Shown in pieces: positions 47,285 through 58,825 of a stretch of 64,000 nucleotides of DNA. The notes under the pieces are model-generated. The model had not been told where the DNA came from and ran no database searches. It was given only the letters and a program-made list of their open reading frames with translations. The position numbers were made by a program, and so were the translations under genes. The stretch is taken from the NCBI GenBank assembly GCA_001695595.3, contig MBPM02000044.1:1-64000 (forward strand). The letters are read 5' to 3'. The stretch comes from Plasmopara viticola (lineage: Eukaryota; Oomycota; Peronosporomycetes; Peronosporales; Peronosporaceae). Within the stretch, counting starts at the first letter, position 1. Every line of letters begins with the position of its first letter.

Positions 47285-47528
47285 GTATTACGTCATCGCG
47301 TTGCCAAGTTATGCACGTGCTAGGCTCAATCTGGCTAGTCCACGGCATAGAGTGGTGTCCGCATACGTCGGGTCTCGTTCGGCGGGCAGTGCAGCCAGCA
47401 CCGAGGTCTTGAGGGTCTTCCATTAGTTTGTTTATCTCTGACCTGGTAAGAGCCCAGGTGGCGCCCGGTGCTGGAGACCGTCGCGTCGAGGGTGAGACTC
47501 GTTAGAGACCTGCAGATGCCCGAGAGCA
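47262..47528 (-). repeat. Dispersed repeat, copy 2, with ATACA tail
   Basis: Second copy of the 245-bp repeat (47285-47528). On the minus strand it ends in about four tandem ATACA units (plus strand TGTAT, about 47268-47288), a short tandem tail typical of non-LTR-driven retrotransposition. Its other end stops abruptly at 47528, where copy 1 continues, consistent with 5' truncation. Confidence 0.65.
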
Positions 47529-50500
47529 AATATTACTAAGTAATCTATTTAAATCATTCATATGAAAGATTCTTTGTAAGAGCGCAGTTAGCATCAATTG
47601 AAATAGTTGCTACTTCTACTCATTCGGTAAGAGAACTTATCTGACTACGCGATGTGTGGGACTTTTGATAAAAAATCAGATATTATTCGAAAACTTCGAA
47701 TAAGTGAAGTGTACGAGCAAGACAAGCACTACCTCTTGCAGTTAGGCTATATTTTTTAAAGTATAGAATAAACAAAGATCAAAGACTTTATATCCCGTTT
47801 CTTTGAGTAAAGAGCGATGACAGCACCGCTGCCCTCAGTAGCCTTTAGCTATCTACACTGAAGCACGTAACGCAGTCTACAAAGTGATAGCACCATGTTT
47901 TGCGGTAGTTAGGAAAATAACAATATTGTTTCTTTCTCTATCTCAAGATTCGCTCAATATGATTACAAACCCGAAACGCATATCGGGTAAGGCGGCAGCA
48001 ATTAAATGGAATATCCTTAAAAGAAACCACGTATTTCTATTTTTATGGTCAAAAATTGACCACGTATGATCTTTGGCTCACTGGCGATATCACTGTCTGT
48101 CTAGAAAGTCTGCAATTTGAAGTTTTTGGTCTAGACCTGAAAGGCTTATGAGCATTTAAGCTCTGAATTCCATATTATTTTTGAACCTAAGCCGACTTGA
48201 TAAATTGGGCGACTCATTGAAAATCATTGGTACTGTTCATTTCGTGCATACAAAGCGACCGTATGGATACACAACTGCTTCTACCATTTTCCATAGCCAC
48301 CAAGAGAAGTTCAGTCGGTTTTAGAGTTTTGGTCTGGCTAGCAACCATTTTGAGAGCAAGTATCCTATGAGTATTACCTGCCGGAATGTGCATCCGCACA
48401 GTCTCGAAATTTGAATACGATGAGCTATATGCAGAATTGTGTAGCGCTAATGATTTCCAAATCGCAATACAAGTATCACTTACTCAAGCTTAAGTTTCGA
48501 TAAGCCTGATTTGCACGATAGGCACAATTTCTATACTCATCGTAGCTATCAACGGTGTCCACAAACTTTGCTTTCAAATACAAGATTTATTTATGTTTTA
48601 CACAATGAGTATACAGTCTTAAAGAGCAGCATGGTCTCACGTACGCTTGTCTTTGCATCTATGTGAGCACTACATAGACCTTGCATGCGCTGACGGCGTT
48701 TTCTACACTACCAAAAGCTCTTGTCTTAGCATCTGATGCTAGTTCAGCTGGCTTAACGATAAGTGAAGCATATTGTGCGTGTGATACATTTTGCGTCCAA
48801 TCTTTGGCCTGTCGATGGCTGGAGGCACTTCATGCTGCGTATTGCGAGCTGCAAACAAAGTGTTTGTCCCAGCCACAATTGGTCCGAATAATGCGAAAGA
48901 TGTCGGTAGGTAATCATATAGTAAAAAAATATTGGTATCTCCTAGGCAGTGTCGGTGTCCTGATCAGTTAATTCTTAGAAGCGTGGCGGCCATCGTGTCG
49001 CTGACGAAAAATTTCACTGCTCAAACCTAAATTTAGTTACACTGGACAGTCGACACGCATTCTAAGTACAAATCTACGATTGACTCTATCGTACATTCCT
49101 AAGGCTATTGCTTTCCTCTTTTCCACTTAGGTTGACACCAGGGAACTAATGCGATGCTAATCAACATAGTATGCAAGGTTCCAAACACAGGAAAAAAAAA
49201 TATATTTTTGTCATTTTTGCATTCGCTAAAGCTTTCGGACACTCAGTGAACCTTTGACCATCGGCCTCAAAGCTGACCTTGCGGCACTGCTGTAGCAAAT
49301 AGTGGAGGGAGGTTAATTCGAGCTCTGTATAGCTCCAGTTATTGCACTCGACCGTTGTCATTGTCGACGCCCTTGTGGCACTTTGCAAAACGGATTGACC
49401 GATACATTTGAAAATTGTGCATTGAGCACCTTTTCCTAAAAGATTTGCAAAATCCTTCTGCGGATTTTTTTCCATAGTCAAAGCTTCCATGTTTTGTGAT
49501 CAGGATGACTCACGTTGTGCAGATCGTCAAACTGCATAAACAGGGCTTAAAAATGCTCGGCACATATATGGGAAGTAATGGTCCATGGTATCGATTACCA
49601 GTACCCCAGTGCACCCGCGGTTCGCTTCAACGATCAAGTACCTGGTGATTGAAATGCGAAGCGTACTGGAGAGCTCGACTTTTAGCCCGCTACCGCAAAT
49701 ACTCTGGCGCTTTGCTCCCATGTTGATCTTCTACGGTATACCGGATTGGCCTATAGCTTGTGTCAATATTTTCCATGATCAGCTGCCAATCGGATTACTC
49801 TCAACGATGACGCAGAAAAGTCCGGGCGTACAATAGCATAAAAGTCTATATGCATCATATTTTTAGTACGATTAGCTGTTTCTCGGCTTCATTATTTCGA
49901 TGATTGCCCGTAGTATCGGGCTTTTTGACATGCAGCGCCCAATATGCTTGTCATGCTTTGCAAGTCCTGAACTTTCATGATCTCCCATACAGATCGGCAG
50001 CACTACGGTGCGATAGCTAAACAGTCACGCCTGTTTTGGGCGGAGACTCGGCGCCGCCGCGACACAAGAATGGTTTGAGAACCTTACATAGATAAGCTCG
50101 GGGTCTTGTAGATATATGGCATGACTTGGCCTGCAATTTTTTCCAACAGCACCGACGAAAAGAATCGACTATTAGTCGAATGGCCACGATGAAGTTGCTC
50201 ACGTCCTTCATGACCCTACCATGTTTGCCCTGTCTCAATTGTCATAGTAGATACAATATATGCGTATCCTATAAATTTCATATAATTTAGTGCCGTAGCC
50301 AATCCAACATCTACAATGATTAGGCTCACCTCTTTGCTGCTATGCGCGAAGCGATAAAATGACCAGGATTTTAGTTTTGTGTCGAGTTCAATTATACAGG
50401 AGAGATTACCGCATACCAGCAATAATAGTTATGACGATCATTTTTATGACTCCCAAATATTCAGTGGTCCATTTGTTTTAAGATTCTGCCCAATTTTTGA

Positions 50501-50703
50501 TAACCTGGATTTTTAATATACAATGATGAAACGTCCAAATCATTGTCAAAAGCGCACCCACATCATCGCACTAAAGATTTCTAAGACCATTACCACATAA
50601 ATTGTACAACTTTTTAAGATCGCAATGCGAGCAATGTCGTCTGTTCATTCATCAACTTGCATCTTATAGCTTCCGTCCGTTTTCCATAACTTAAGGATTC
50701 ACG
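47529..50703. other. Gene-poor stretch upstream of the secreted-protein gene
   Basis: No supportable gene. Frames at 48681-48971 plus, 49161-49490 minus (CNNWSYTELELTSLHYLLQQ) and 49527-49721 minus (RYLIVEANRGCTGVLVIDTM) look weakly protein-like but carry no known motif and are isolated by stops. The promoter of the secreted protein must lie in the last few hundred bases. Confidence 0.4.
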
Positions 50704-51276
50704 ATGAACATTGCTGCGCTATCGACCGCTGTCAGTACCGCTCTTATTACAACTGCAGCCACCGGCCAGACTTCTATTCACCTGCGTATCTATGGCCAAG
50801 AATCGTGCACCATAACCAACGAATCCCAATGCAATGGACAAAATTGGACGGGCAGCACGTGCTGTGCGGATCCGAGTTACGAGTGCCGCAATTCGGACGA
50901 CGGCCAGAACGTACAGCGCTGCCAGAAGAAGCGTGACACCTCTACAAGCACTGGCAACAGCGCGGACGACAACTCTAGTGACGATTCGAGTTCCGATGAA
51001 ACCGTGTACTTGAGCTACGTGGCTGATTGGGCCGACTGCACAAGTGGCGATGTGGGCTGCTCCAACCCGACGAGCTATTGTGTTGTCCACTCAAGTAGCT
51101 ACGCTCAATGCAAGCCTGCGACACTTTCGCCAGGAGAACTCTGTGGCCAGAATGATGGCACTAATGTGTGGTACTATCCCTACTGCATCAGTGAAGAGAT
51201 CTGCAAACCTAATGGATCGGACCACCGCTGCACCAAGGCGAAGAAGCGCCACCACCACCGCCACCACCGTGCGTAG
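50704..51276 (+). CDS. Small secreted Cys-rich protein with CBM1-like modules
   Basis: 190 residues. The N-terminus (MNIAALSTAVSTALITTAAT, then GQ) is a plausible signal peptide of about 21 residues. Two cysteine-rich segments follow. The first, about 34-73, contains SQCNGQNWTGSTCC, then YECRN and QRC. The second, about 110-171, contains WADCTSGDVGC, SYCVVHSSSYAQCKP, GELCGQ and EICKP. Their spacing (CGG-x-W-TG-x-TCC and C....Y.QC) resembles the fungal-type cellulose-binding module CBM1 found in oomycete CBEL-type proteins. They are separated by a Ser/Asp-rich linker (about 78-99). The C-terminus is basic and His-rich (KKRHHHRHHRA). It probably acts in the apoplast or cell wall. No RxLR or LFLAK motif is visible. 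The ATG is the first in frame. EFL1 starts 319 nt downstream. Confidence 0.82.
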   Translation: MNIAALSTAVSTALITTAATGQTSIHLRIYGQESCTITNESQCNGQNWTGSTCCADPSYECRNSDDGQNVQRCQKKRDTSTSTGNSADDNSSDDSSSDETVYLSYVADWADCTSGDVGCSNPTSYCVVHSSSYAQCKPATLSPGELCGQNDGTNVWYYPYCISEEICKPNGSDHRCTKAKKRHHHRHHRA

Positions 51277-51594
51277 GCATACAACTTTGGATACTGATAA
51301 GGCACTTGATCCATTAAAATGAGCTTAGGCATCTACTCAATCAAAGCTTCTACATCAATTGTTTCTACACCTCAAACTCTTCTTCTATGCCTTCTTTATT
51401 GTCAAATTCTAAGAAAATGTAAAGATTAAATTCGCACTTGGTTTGCATGCACTGTCACAATTCATAGTAATGTTATCAAAGTAAGAGCGCAAGAATCTTT
51501 TCAGGGGCGACAATCATGGAAGAGATTCATTTTTACGGCACTTCAACGACCATCACTTTCGTCGTGTAGACCACACCATTTCCATTTCTTCACC

Positions 51595-54500
51595 ATGACG
51601 ACCCGCGTGACGCCGGAGCTGTTAGGTGCGCTGCAGCATGCGCCCGAGCGCATTCGCAACATTTGTATCCTAGCACACGTTGACCACGGCAAGACGACGC
51701 TAAGCGACAGTCTCGTGTCGGCCAATGGCATTATTTCGGAGCGACTCGCAGGCAAGGTACCCTGAGTGTACCTTGTATCCATGTGTAACCATTGGCTTAG
51801 GTTACAGCGTGTATTGTTTCTAGGTGCGGTATCTAGACAATACAGAGGAAGAACAAAAGCGTGGAATTACGATGAAATCCAGTGCCATTTCATTAATTTA
51901 CCAACCCGATTTAGTTGCTGACAAGGAAGCCGAGCCCTTTCTCATTAATCTCGTCGATTCTCCAGGCCACGTAGACTTTTCCTTTGACGTATCGACTGCC
52001 GTTCGGCTCTGCGATGGAGCGTTAGTGCTCATTGATGCAGTAGAAGGTGTGTGTGCTCAGACTCATGCTGTCATTCGTCAAGCGTGGAAAGAGGGAATTC
52101 GTCCGTGTCTTGTGATCAACAAGCTCGATCGACTCATTTTCGAATTGCAGTTTTCGCCAATGGAGGCGTATCAGAGACTCAATCGTATCTTAGAGCAGGC
52201 CAATGCAGTTCTAAGTTCCATGATCAGAATGCACGTATTGGAGAAATATGACCAAGAAGCGTCGAGTTCAAGTGACCAGATGGACGAACAGGATCATACA
52301 AATAAGCTGAGATTTACCGATGAAATGATTTCAAAAGAGACAGAACAGCTAGAAAATGAAATGCTGTTTTCACCCTCGAATGGGAATGTGATCTTTGCGA
52401 GTGCAACCGATGGATGGGCCTTTGGCATTGGCTACTTTGCAGTGCTCTACGCCAATAAACTCGATATGCCGGTGCGTGTTATACGTCAAGCATTGTGGGG
52501 TGACTTTTACTTCAATAGTAAAACGAAAAAGATTGTGCGAAAGCCACCAACTTCAAATAGCCAGACAATGTTTTGCTCGTTCATTCTCGACTTGATTTGG
52601 GTGACATACACAACGATGGGAAAACCTGTTCAGTCAGACGCAGACTTGGAAAGTCTTCGCAAACTCACGCGACAGCTTCGTGTTGCAAAATTAGTGACGG
52701 ATCGCGATTTGAAGCAAACGGATCGAAAGTCTGCGACTCAAGTTGTCATGCGCAAATGGCTGCCACTAGCGGCCACTGTGTTAAAAATGGTCACTCGCGT
52801 TTTACCGAGCCCAGTGTCAGCTCAAGCTAAACGAGCCGAAAAGTTGTGCACTATGTCGCTGGAGCAGATAAGCCAATCGCCTCAGCAGGCTCGAACTTTT
52901 CGCTCGCTTCAACTGTGTAACACTTCAGACGACGCACCTTTAATTGTTTACATTTGCAAAGTCATCTCTGTCGAAGCAAGTGTTTTGTCTGATTATCATC
53001 AATCGGGACTCGCTGCTACAGACGAGGTTTATGTTGGTGTGGGACGTGTCTTTTCTGGTGTACTTCGGCAAGGGCAGCCAGTTTATGTGATGGATCCGAA
53101 GTTCCAAGGCATATCTGGAGACATAGACGATAATACGATTGATTTGAAGACGATAAAACACGTTGAGCGCATTGGCAGCGGTCTAATTAAAACTTACATG
53201 ATGATGGGACGCGATTTGCACAAGCTAGACCGGGTGCCTGCAGGTAATATTGTCGGGATAACTGGTCTGCAGGAATACGTGTTGAAGACGGCGACGCTGT
53301 CATCTGCATTGGCTTGCCCGTCCTTGACAAAGATGCCGTACCAAGCAAAACCGATTGTCCGTGTGGCAGTTGAACCTGATGATCCACGCGACTTTGAAGC
53401 TCTGATAGCTGGTCTGCAGCGGCTATATCGCTCGGATCCAACTGTCGAGGTCCATGTTCAAGAAACAGGAGAACACGTGATAATGGCATTGGGCGAGCTT
53501 CATCTCGAAAAGTGTATTAAGGATTTAAAGGAACGATTCGCTAAAGTAGCAATTCAGGTATCAGAACCGTTGGTTGGCTTTCGTGAAAGTATCGTAGAGG
53601 GAACAACTTCCTCGATTCAGACCAACATCGTGTTTAAGGAGCTTCTTAGTTCCTGTTCGATCGACAAGAACCAAACCAAAGTTTTCAAAGATATGCAAGA
53701 CTTAAAGGTTGCGATGGGGACAACTCCTGACGGAACGTTGACCATAAAGTTGCGGGCACTCCCATTGCCCCTAGAGACAGCAAAGCTGTTGGAGGAGAAT
53801 GCACTACTGCTGAAGCGCCTTGCACTCAGTAAGAAAGCTACGAGTAACGGTGATGTCATGGAAATACCCATTGAAGTCGAAGCCGATGCAGCGGACGTCT
53901 ATTTGTTTCAAGAGAAGCTCAAGCAATCTCTTGAAGCGAGTCCCAGCAGCTTCTTAAAGTCACTGTCACTGGAGCAAATTTGGAGCTGTGGTCCTCGACA
54001 AGTAGGTCCCAACATGCTGATCAACAACATTCCAGACTACGAATCCTTCGGGTGTGTCTTTCCGCATCACGCAGCTTCAGAAGTTGATCACACAGAAAAG
54101 TTGTTGCAATTCCAAAAGGTGGAAAACAGTATAGTGACAGGCTTCCAAATGGCTTCGTCGGCTGGACCCTTGTGTGACGAGCCTGTTTATGGAGTTGCTT
54201 TCGTTATTGACGACGCCATTTACCACGATAAGAAGAGCGACGAGAACAAGGCAGACGAGGAAGAGGTCGAGACGGGCAAATACGGACCACTTAGTGGACA
54301 AGTAATTTCTACTATGCGAACGACTTGCTTGATGGCGTTTGTAAAGCAGCCAGTGCGCTTAGTCGAAGCCGTGTACGAGTGTGTAGTGCAGTGTCAGGCA
54401 GAGCAGCTTGGCAAACTGTACAGCGTCATTTCCAAGCGACGTGGTGACATCTATTCCGAGGAACTCTCGGATGGAACGGCACTTTTTACCGTAAAGGCAT

Positions 54501-54781
54501 ACCTGCCAGTTGTGGAGAGCTTTGGCTTTGCCACTGATCTATTGACTCAAACGTCCGGAGCCGCCAGTAACCCGCAACTGCTATTTTCGCACTGGAGTAT
54601 TATTGATATGGACCCGTTCTTCCAACCTCAGACTGAGGAAGAGCGAGAAGATTATGGCGAACGCATCTACGAACACAATTACGTGAGGCGGTACATCGAG
54701 ACGGTTCGCAAGCGAAAAGGGTTGTCACGCGATGAGAAAATCGTGGTGCACGCCGAAAAGCAGCGTACGTTAAAACGCTAA
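51595..54781 (+). CDS. EFL1: Elongation factor-like GTPase 1 (60S subunit maturation)
   Basis: EF-2-like cytoplasmic GTPase (yeast Ria1/Efl1) that, with SBDS/Sdo1, evicts eIF6 from pre-60S subunits. Two exons: 51595-51756 and 51824-54781. The 67-nt intron runs from GTACCC to TTTCTAG, giving about 1039 residues. G motifs: AHVDHGKTT (27-35), RGITM (67-71), DSPGHVDF (99-106) and NKLD (153-156). The charged insertion after the G domain is family-typical. Downstream are the EF-2-like blocks [20 protein letters not shown] and [11 protein letters not shown], and a C-terminus ([18 protein letters not shown]) characteristic of EFL1 rather than EF-2. The diphthamide-bearing tip of EF-2 is absent. The intron sits just after LAGK, before [11 protein letters not shown]. 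The gene appears intact. Confidence 0.96.
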
Positions 54782-54908
54782 GGAGGAATTAGAACCAAAG
54801 TAGCAATTTAATAGACTTACATATTTTTGAGAGATGTAAATGTTCGAGATATTCTTTTAAAGGGGAAAAAAGGAGCAAAATTGATTATGTATTTTTAAGA
54901 GCGGGCCG

Positions 54909-55462
54909 CTAACTAGCCCCCCCCCTTTGACCCCCCCCCCTCCTTGATGCAGTACCCCTAAGCTATACCAATCGGATTTAAATGTTCTGAAGGATAAAGA
55001 ACATGCGCAATGCGATAAACCTTGCACGTATGGAAGCTGATAATTTGATAACGATCGCGACAGATCTAAGAAGCAGCTTTACAATATTGATTTGGCACAA
55101 ATAGCAGTTAATCAAGGACAAGAAGACAAAGCAGAGTCTCCTTAATCATCGACGATACTCAGACTTTTAAAAAACAACAAAAGCACTTATAAGCTTATAT
55201 TACGATGCGGCTCGCACAGCCAATACAGAGATCAACGTTGATGCTCTCGGTAATGTTGATTGAGGAAAGTCGGCTCGGTCTCTTAGCTTCTAGTACGAGG
55301 AAACCAAGTAGAACTATGAAATGGGAGGAAGCTGATAACTTGACAATGATCGCGACGGTAGATTATTGTTCTAAGAAGCAGGTTAACGAAACGTGCAAAA
55401 AAACTTGCACTAGGCCTTAGGGTTTAGAGGGGGCTGATTAACATAAAGGGGGGGCTAATTAG
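54909..55462. mobile_element. Candidate MITE-like element with C-rich inverted ends
   Basis: The left end CTAACTAG-C9-TTT (54909-54928) is the near-exact reverse complement of the right end AAA-G7-CTAATTAG (55445-55462). Inside is a direct repeat: GGAAGCTGATAATTTGA at 55032 recurs with changes at 55327, and both copies continue ATCGCGACRG and later CTAAGAAGCAG. No transposase is present, and no clear target-site duplication was found. It could also be a relic of a larger element. Confidence 0.4.
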
Positions 55463-55475
55463 CGCCCCCCTTTAT
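55443..55475. repeat. G/C-run hairpin
   Basis: ATAAAGGGGGG at 55443-55453 pairs perfectly with CCCCCCTTTAT at 55465-55475 around a short CTAATTAG-containing loop. It abuts the right end of the candidate inverted-repeat element, as if two element ends met head to head. Confidence 0.6.
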
Positions 55476-57199
55476 CAAAGAGACCGTAGAGGCACGACGT
55501 TTTAGACCGTAATCCAGTCGCAAGAATTTCGTTGCTGTCAAGAAAGTTGCCTACGACATGGAGCGACTAAATGAGCTAGACCCTTCAACCTCAAGGCTTT
55601 ATCAGAAGACTATGTAACTATGCTTTGATTTGATTAAATGTAGACCTGATCTGATCATTTTTAGAGATGTACATTCGGATCCTGCAGCAAGATACTTGGC
55701 TTTTCACCACGGCGATGCGATTGGAAAGCTCATCGCTGAGCCCGCCATATAGTCTCTGCGCGGTTTTATCTTGCTTACCTCTTACGCGGGTTTGCTGTTG
55801 CTGTAATTCTCGCGGTCTCTCACCACCAGAAGCCGAAGATTGCCCTATGCTTGGTCTAAGCTCCGTTTGTAATTAAGACTACTCCGGTATTACGGGTGTG
55901 TATGCTTTGTGGCTGCGATCATCACATATACAAAGCGTAAAGAACGCGCGGCTCTTAAAGTCAATCTCTTGGTCACGCAGGAATTTTCTGCGTCAAAGCC
56001 CGGACTGGACCCTGTTGGAGGCTTTAAACGATGCTGTTAAAAGGATCCAGTTGCTAATCTTATATGCAGCCTATTCCAATAAAGTGGACAAAAGCGTCAA
56101 AAGACGCACACAGCTAGTACTTTAAAGATGTATCAAAGGTCAAATCGATGCAGCTTTCACTTTCTGGAGCTTTGCGTAAACCAATAATTGCTTGCAAATT
56201 ACCCAAATACATTAGTCTCCTTCACTGCAAAGACGCAATTTTTAATGTCGGCATAGAGCTTACTGGTCTTTATGGCCTTTCAGATGGATACAATGAGCCG
56301 GTCGATCTTTCTAAAGCAGCGATAAATGTATATATGATTAAAGTATGGCTAAGCAAAAGCCCGTGATGATCAGATCAACCTGTGACCTTACCCGTTGTGC
56401 ATCGCGGGGACACTTGATAACCCATCTACTACACCCACACCGTACTGCTAGACTTACTAGCTGTCGAAATGGGTAAAATAGATTTCCTCGTTAAGTTTTA
56501 GTAGTATCCATCTGCATCTTATTACTTGGAAATCGGTCATCCGTCGGGTACTGTTGCTCTACTTAGCTTATTATAAGCTTATACTAGCTGTTTTTCGTCG
56601 TTCAGTTTTTTAAAATATTGTAATGACAGTGGCAAGATCGACTTTCTCACCATGCCATTCCTTACCTATTCGTCGAGGAAGTCACCAATGAGTTCATATT
56701 TAGGGGACATTGCATAATGACACAGTAATTCGTGCCTGACACGAGATCATTCTCGTGTCTGACTCCTTTTCCCGGTGGAAATGTTGATCGTAGACCACAT
56801 CCAAGTATTCTTCAGTAGAAGACATATCTGATCTTTTATTAACGTAAGGAAGGCCCAAGACGTCTTTGTTTGAAACTGAGGGTTTGTCAAGATCGCTCCC
56901 GTCTCTATTAGTATTACTTCCAAAGAACTAAATTTTTCCGATTGCGCTATATCTACAGAAGCTAAGCCAGGTTCGAATAAAAACGATGTTTTCTACTAAG
57001 TCCATTTCCCAGGTTATTAACTAGCCAAAAATTTAGTAGCTTCAGGCCAAATCGAGTAAATTTGGTCGCTTCGGGCTCGTCCGAATCAAATAAATTTGGA
57101 TTTTCTAACGGTATTGCAAATGAAGGTGATTGTACCGTGACACAATGACCACCAACCAAGCTGTCAATTGTCCCTGCGGGCAAGATATTTTCGTCAGCC

Positions 57200-57400
57200 A
57201 CAGTGCAGTTCGCGACACCCAGGGATCAGTTCTGTACAGCATCCTTTTTATCTTCTAGTAGCACCCTCTTTGACCCCATTCGTGGCGTTGCACAAGATAA
57301 GGGGCTCTTCTTGCCATGTCATGCCTAAGACTAAGTCATACTTGCTTAAGTCAAAAACAAGAAATGATTTTGTGCTATACAATAAGTTCTAATTTTGAAG
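57200..57400 (-). pseudogene. Ty3/gypsy protease relic
   Basis: On the minus strand the frame reads FLVFDLSKYDLVLGMTWQEE followed by PLILCNATNGV. The YDLVLGM-W motif marks the end of the retroviral-type protease in gypsy elements and parallels the relic at 2.9 kb. Neighbouring minus-strand frames (56962-57201, 57375-57557, 57634-58226) may be further parts of the same element but carry no clear motif. The active-site DSGA was not found. Confidence 0.5.
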
Positions 57401-58825
57401 CCAAGTCTACCTTGATGTTAGGATGCGGACATTCTCGCTGAAATAGATCGTGATTTTCATGAAAGATGCTCTCATTTATAAAACTATCGCATTGGACCTT
57501 GTCTAAAATAGAAACCATTGGCGGTGCAATGCTGGCCACGTGGGGCTTAAAGTTCATTGCGAGCCTTCGTTGCCTCGGACGCGTCTCGAAATATTACACG
57601 CCTGTCGCCAGCCAAAGTTTGCATGGCTATTGATTAAAAGGGACGCAAATTGAATCGATTTGACCGGCTCTGGAGCAGTTCTAATCGTTCCTCCGATAGT
57701 GGTCCGCGTCTCCTTGGCTCTATGATCGCCACATTTGTCGGCAGCTTTTCAAATTCTTTGACGATACAGATTTGGCTTTTTTGATCTACAAAAGGATCAT
57801 GTGTCCAATTTTGCTGCGGCCAAAACAGCGGATGTTGCTGTGCTTTGTCTGGACGCGAGGTAGGGTCAGTTAACATTACTACTCTACGCCAGGGACATGG
57901 CAGTCTGAGGAATCGAGGCTGTATTTCCTTTAATGAGCGAATAGAATAACCTCTTTCGTACTGCAAACTGCTTTTCCGAGAGCTGAGTGCGAGTTTGACC
58001 TGCCCTTAGGCCGTCCATTAAACAAATTAGCCTTTCTTGATACCACGATGGGAGCCATCAGTTCCATTATCCCGTGCACATATCCATGATGTCCACGTTT
58101 TTGCAAGCAAGAGGTCGCAAGCGCTGGCGGAACTAAAAGCTTTTCAGAAAAAAACGTCGCTCTTTCCTTTTTCTTCACACTTTGGTAAAGCTGTTTTCTA
58201 AGTGATTGTCCCCTTCGGACTTCCAAGTATGGAAGTGGGGCCGCCTAACGAACCTGACCGAGGCTGCTAGCATGAAAAATCTTCCGACCTTTACCTACAA
58301 AAGAAGTCCTAGATTTTAATTTTTGACTCATTATAAGCTCTGCTGCCGAGTAGTTTTAAATCTTTGCTGCTTGAGATCTGGCTTATATATTCGGCTCGTA
58401 GTGCGTAGACCTTGAGCACTATGACACGCTCTAGCTGCTTGGAAGTGGGGAGGGCTGATAATGCAGCCGCCTATTCAGCCCATAGAAGCCAGCAAATATT
58501 TCAATTGCTCGCACGACAGATGCTGGAAGGTTCTGTCCACTCAGGAGCCTTTGCAAGGGTTCACGTAATTATTTTTCCTGTGTGGGCAATCGACTACAAG
58601 TGCTACAAGCACCTGCAGGAAGATCCACGGTCTTTTTGTTGGGCGATTTCTGGCCTTAAGGGAATTGGCGTGTATAGCAGATCGCGCTTTTAGACATTGT
58701 TCTTAACCAAAAGTCGTTAACGGGCTCTAACTATATTAGAGATGCGCTTGAAGGGCGTGTCAAGGTTATATTGATAAGATTTACAATTTATGACTAGACA
58801 CCTAATATGGAAGAAGTGTTACAAC

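Larger units (their letters stand above)
54782..58825. other. Transposon-rich intergenic region
   Basis: Between the convergent EFL1 and KATNIP genes lies 4 kb with no intact gene. It contains poly-C tracts and a candidate inverted-repeat element (54909-55462), a gypsy protease relic (57.2-57.4 kb) and several unrecognised short frames (55898-56125 plus, 56148-56366 plus, 57634-58226 minus). Confidence 0.5.

Noticed and set aside
51543..51782. Minus-strand frames across EFL1 exon 1 and other long antisense frames inside DIS3, the coiled-coil gene and KATNIP.
   Set aside because: They lie opposite well-supported genes, show no motifs of their own and carry the composition expected of antisense shadows.
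55415..55440. TTAGGGTTTAGAG as a telomeric repeat.
   Set aside because: Only one full and one partial unit are present; this is not an array.
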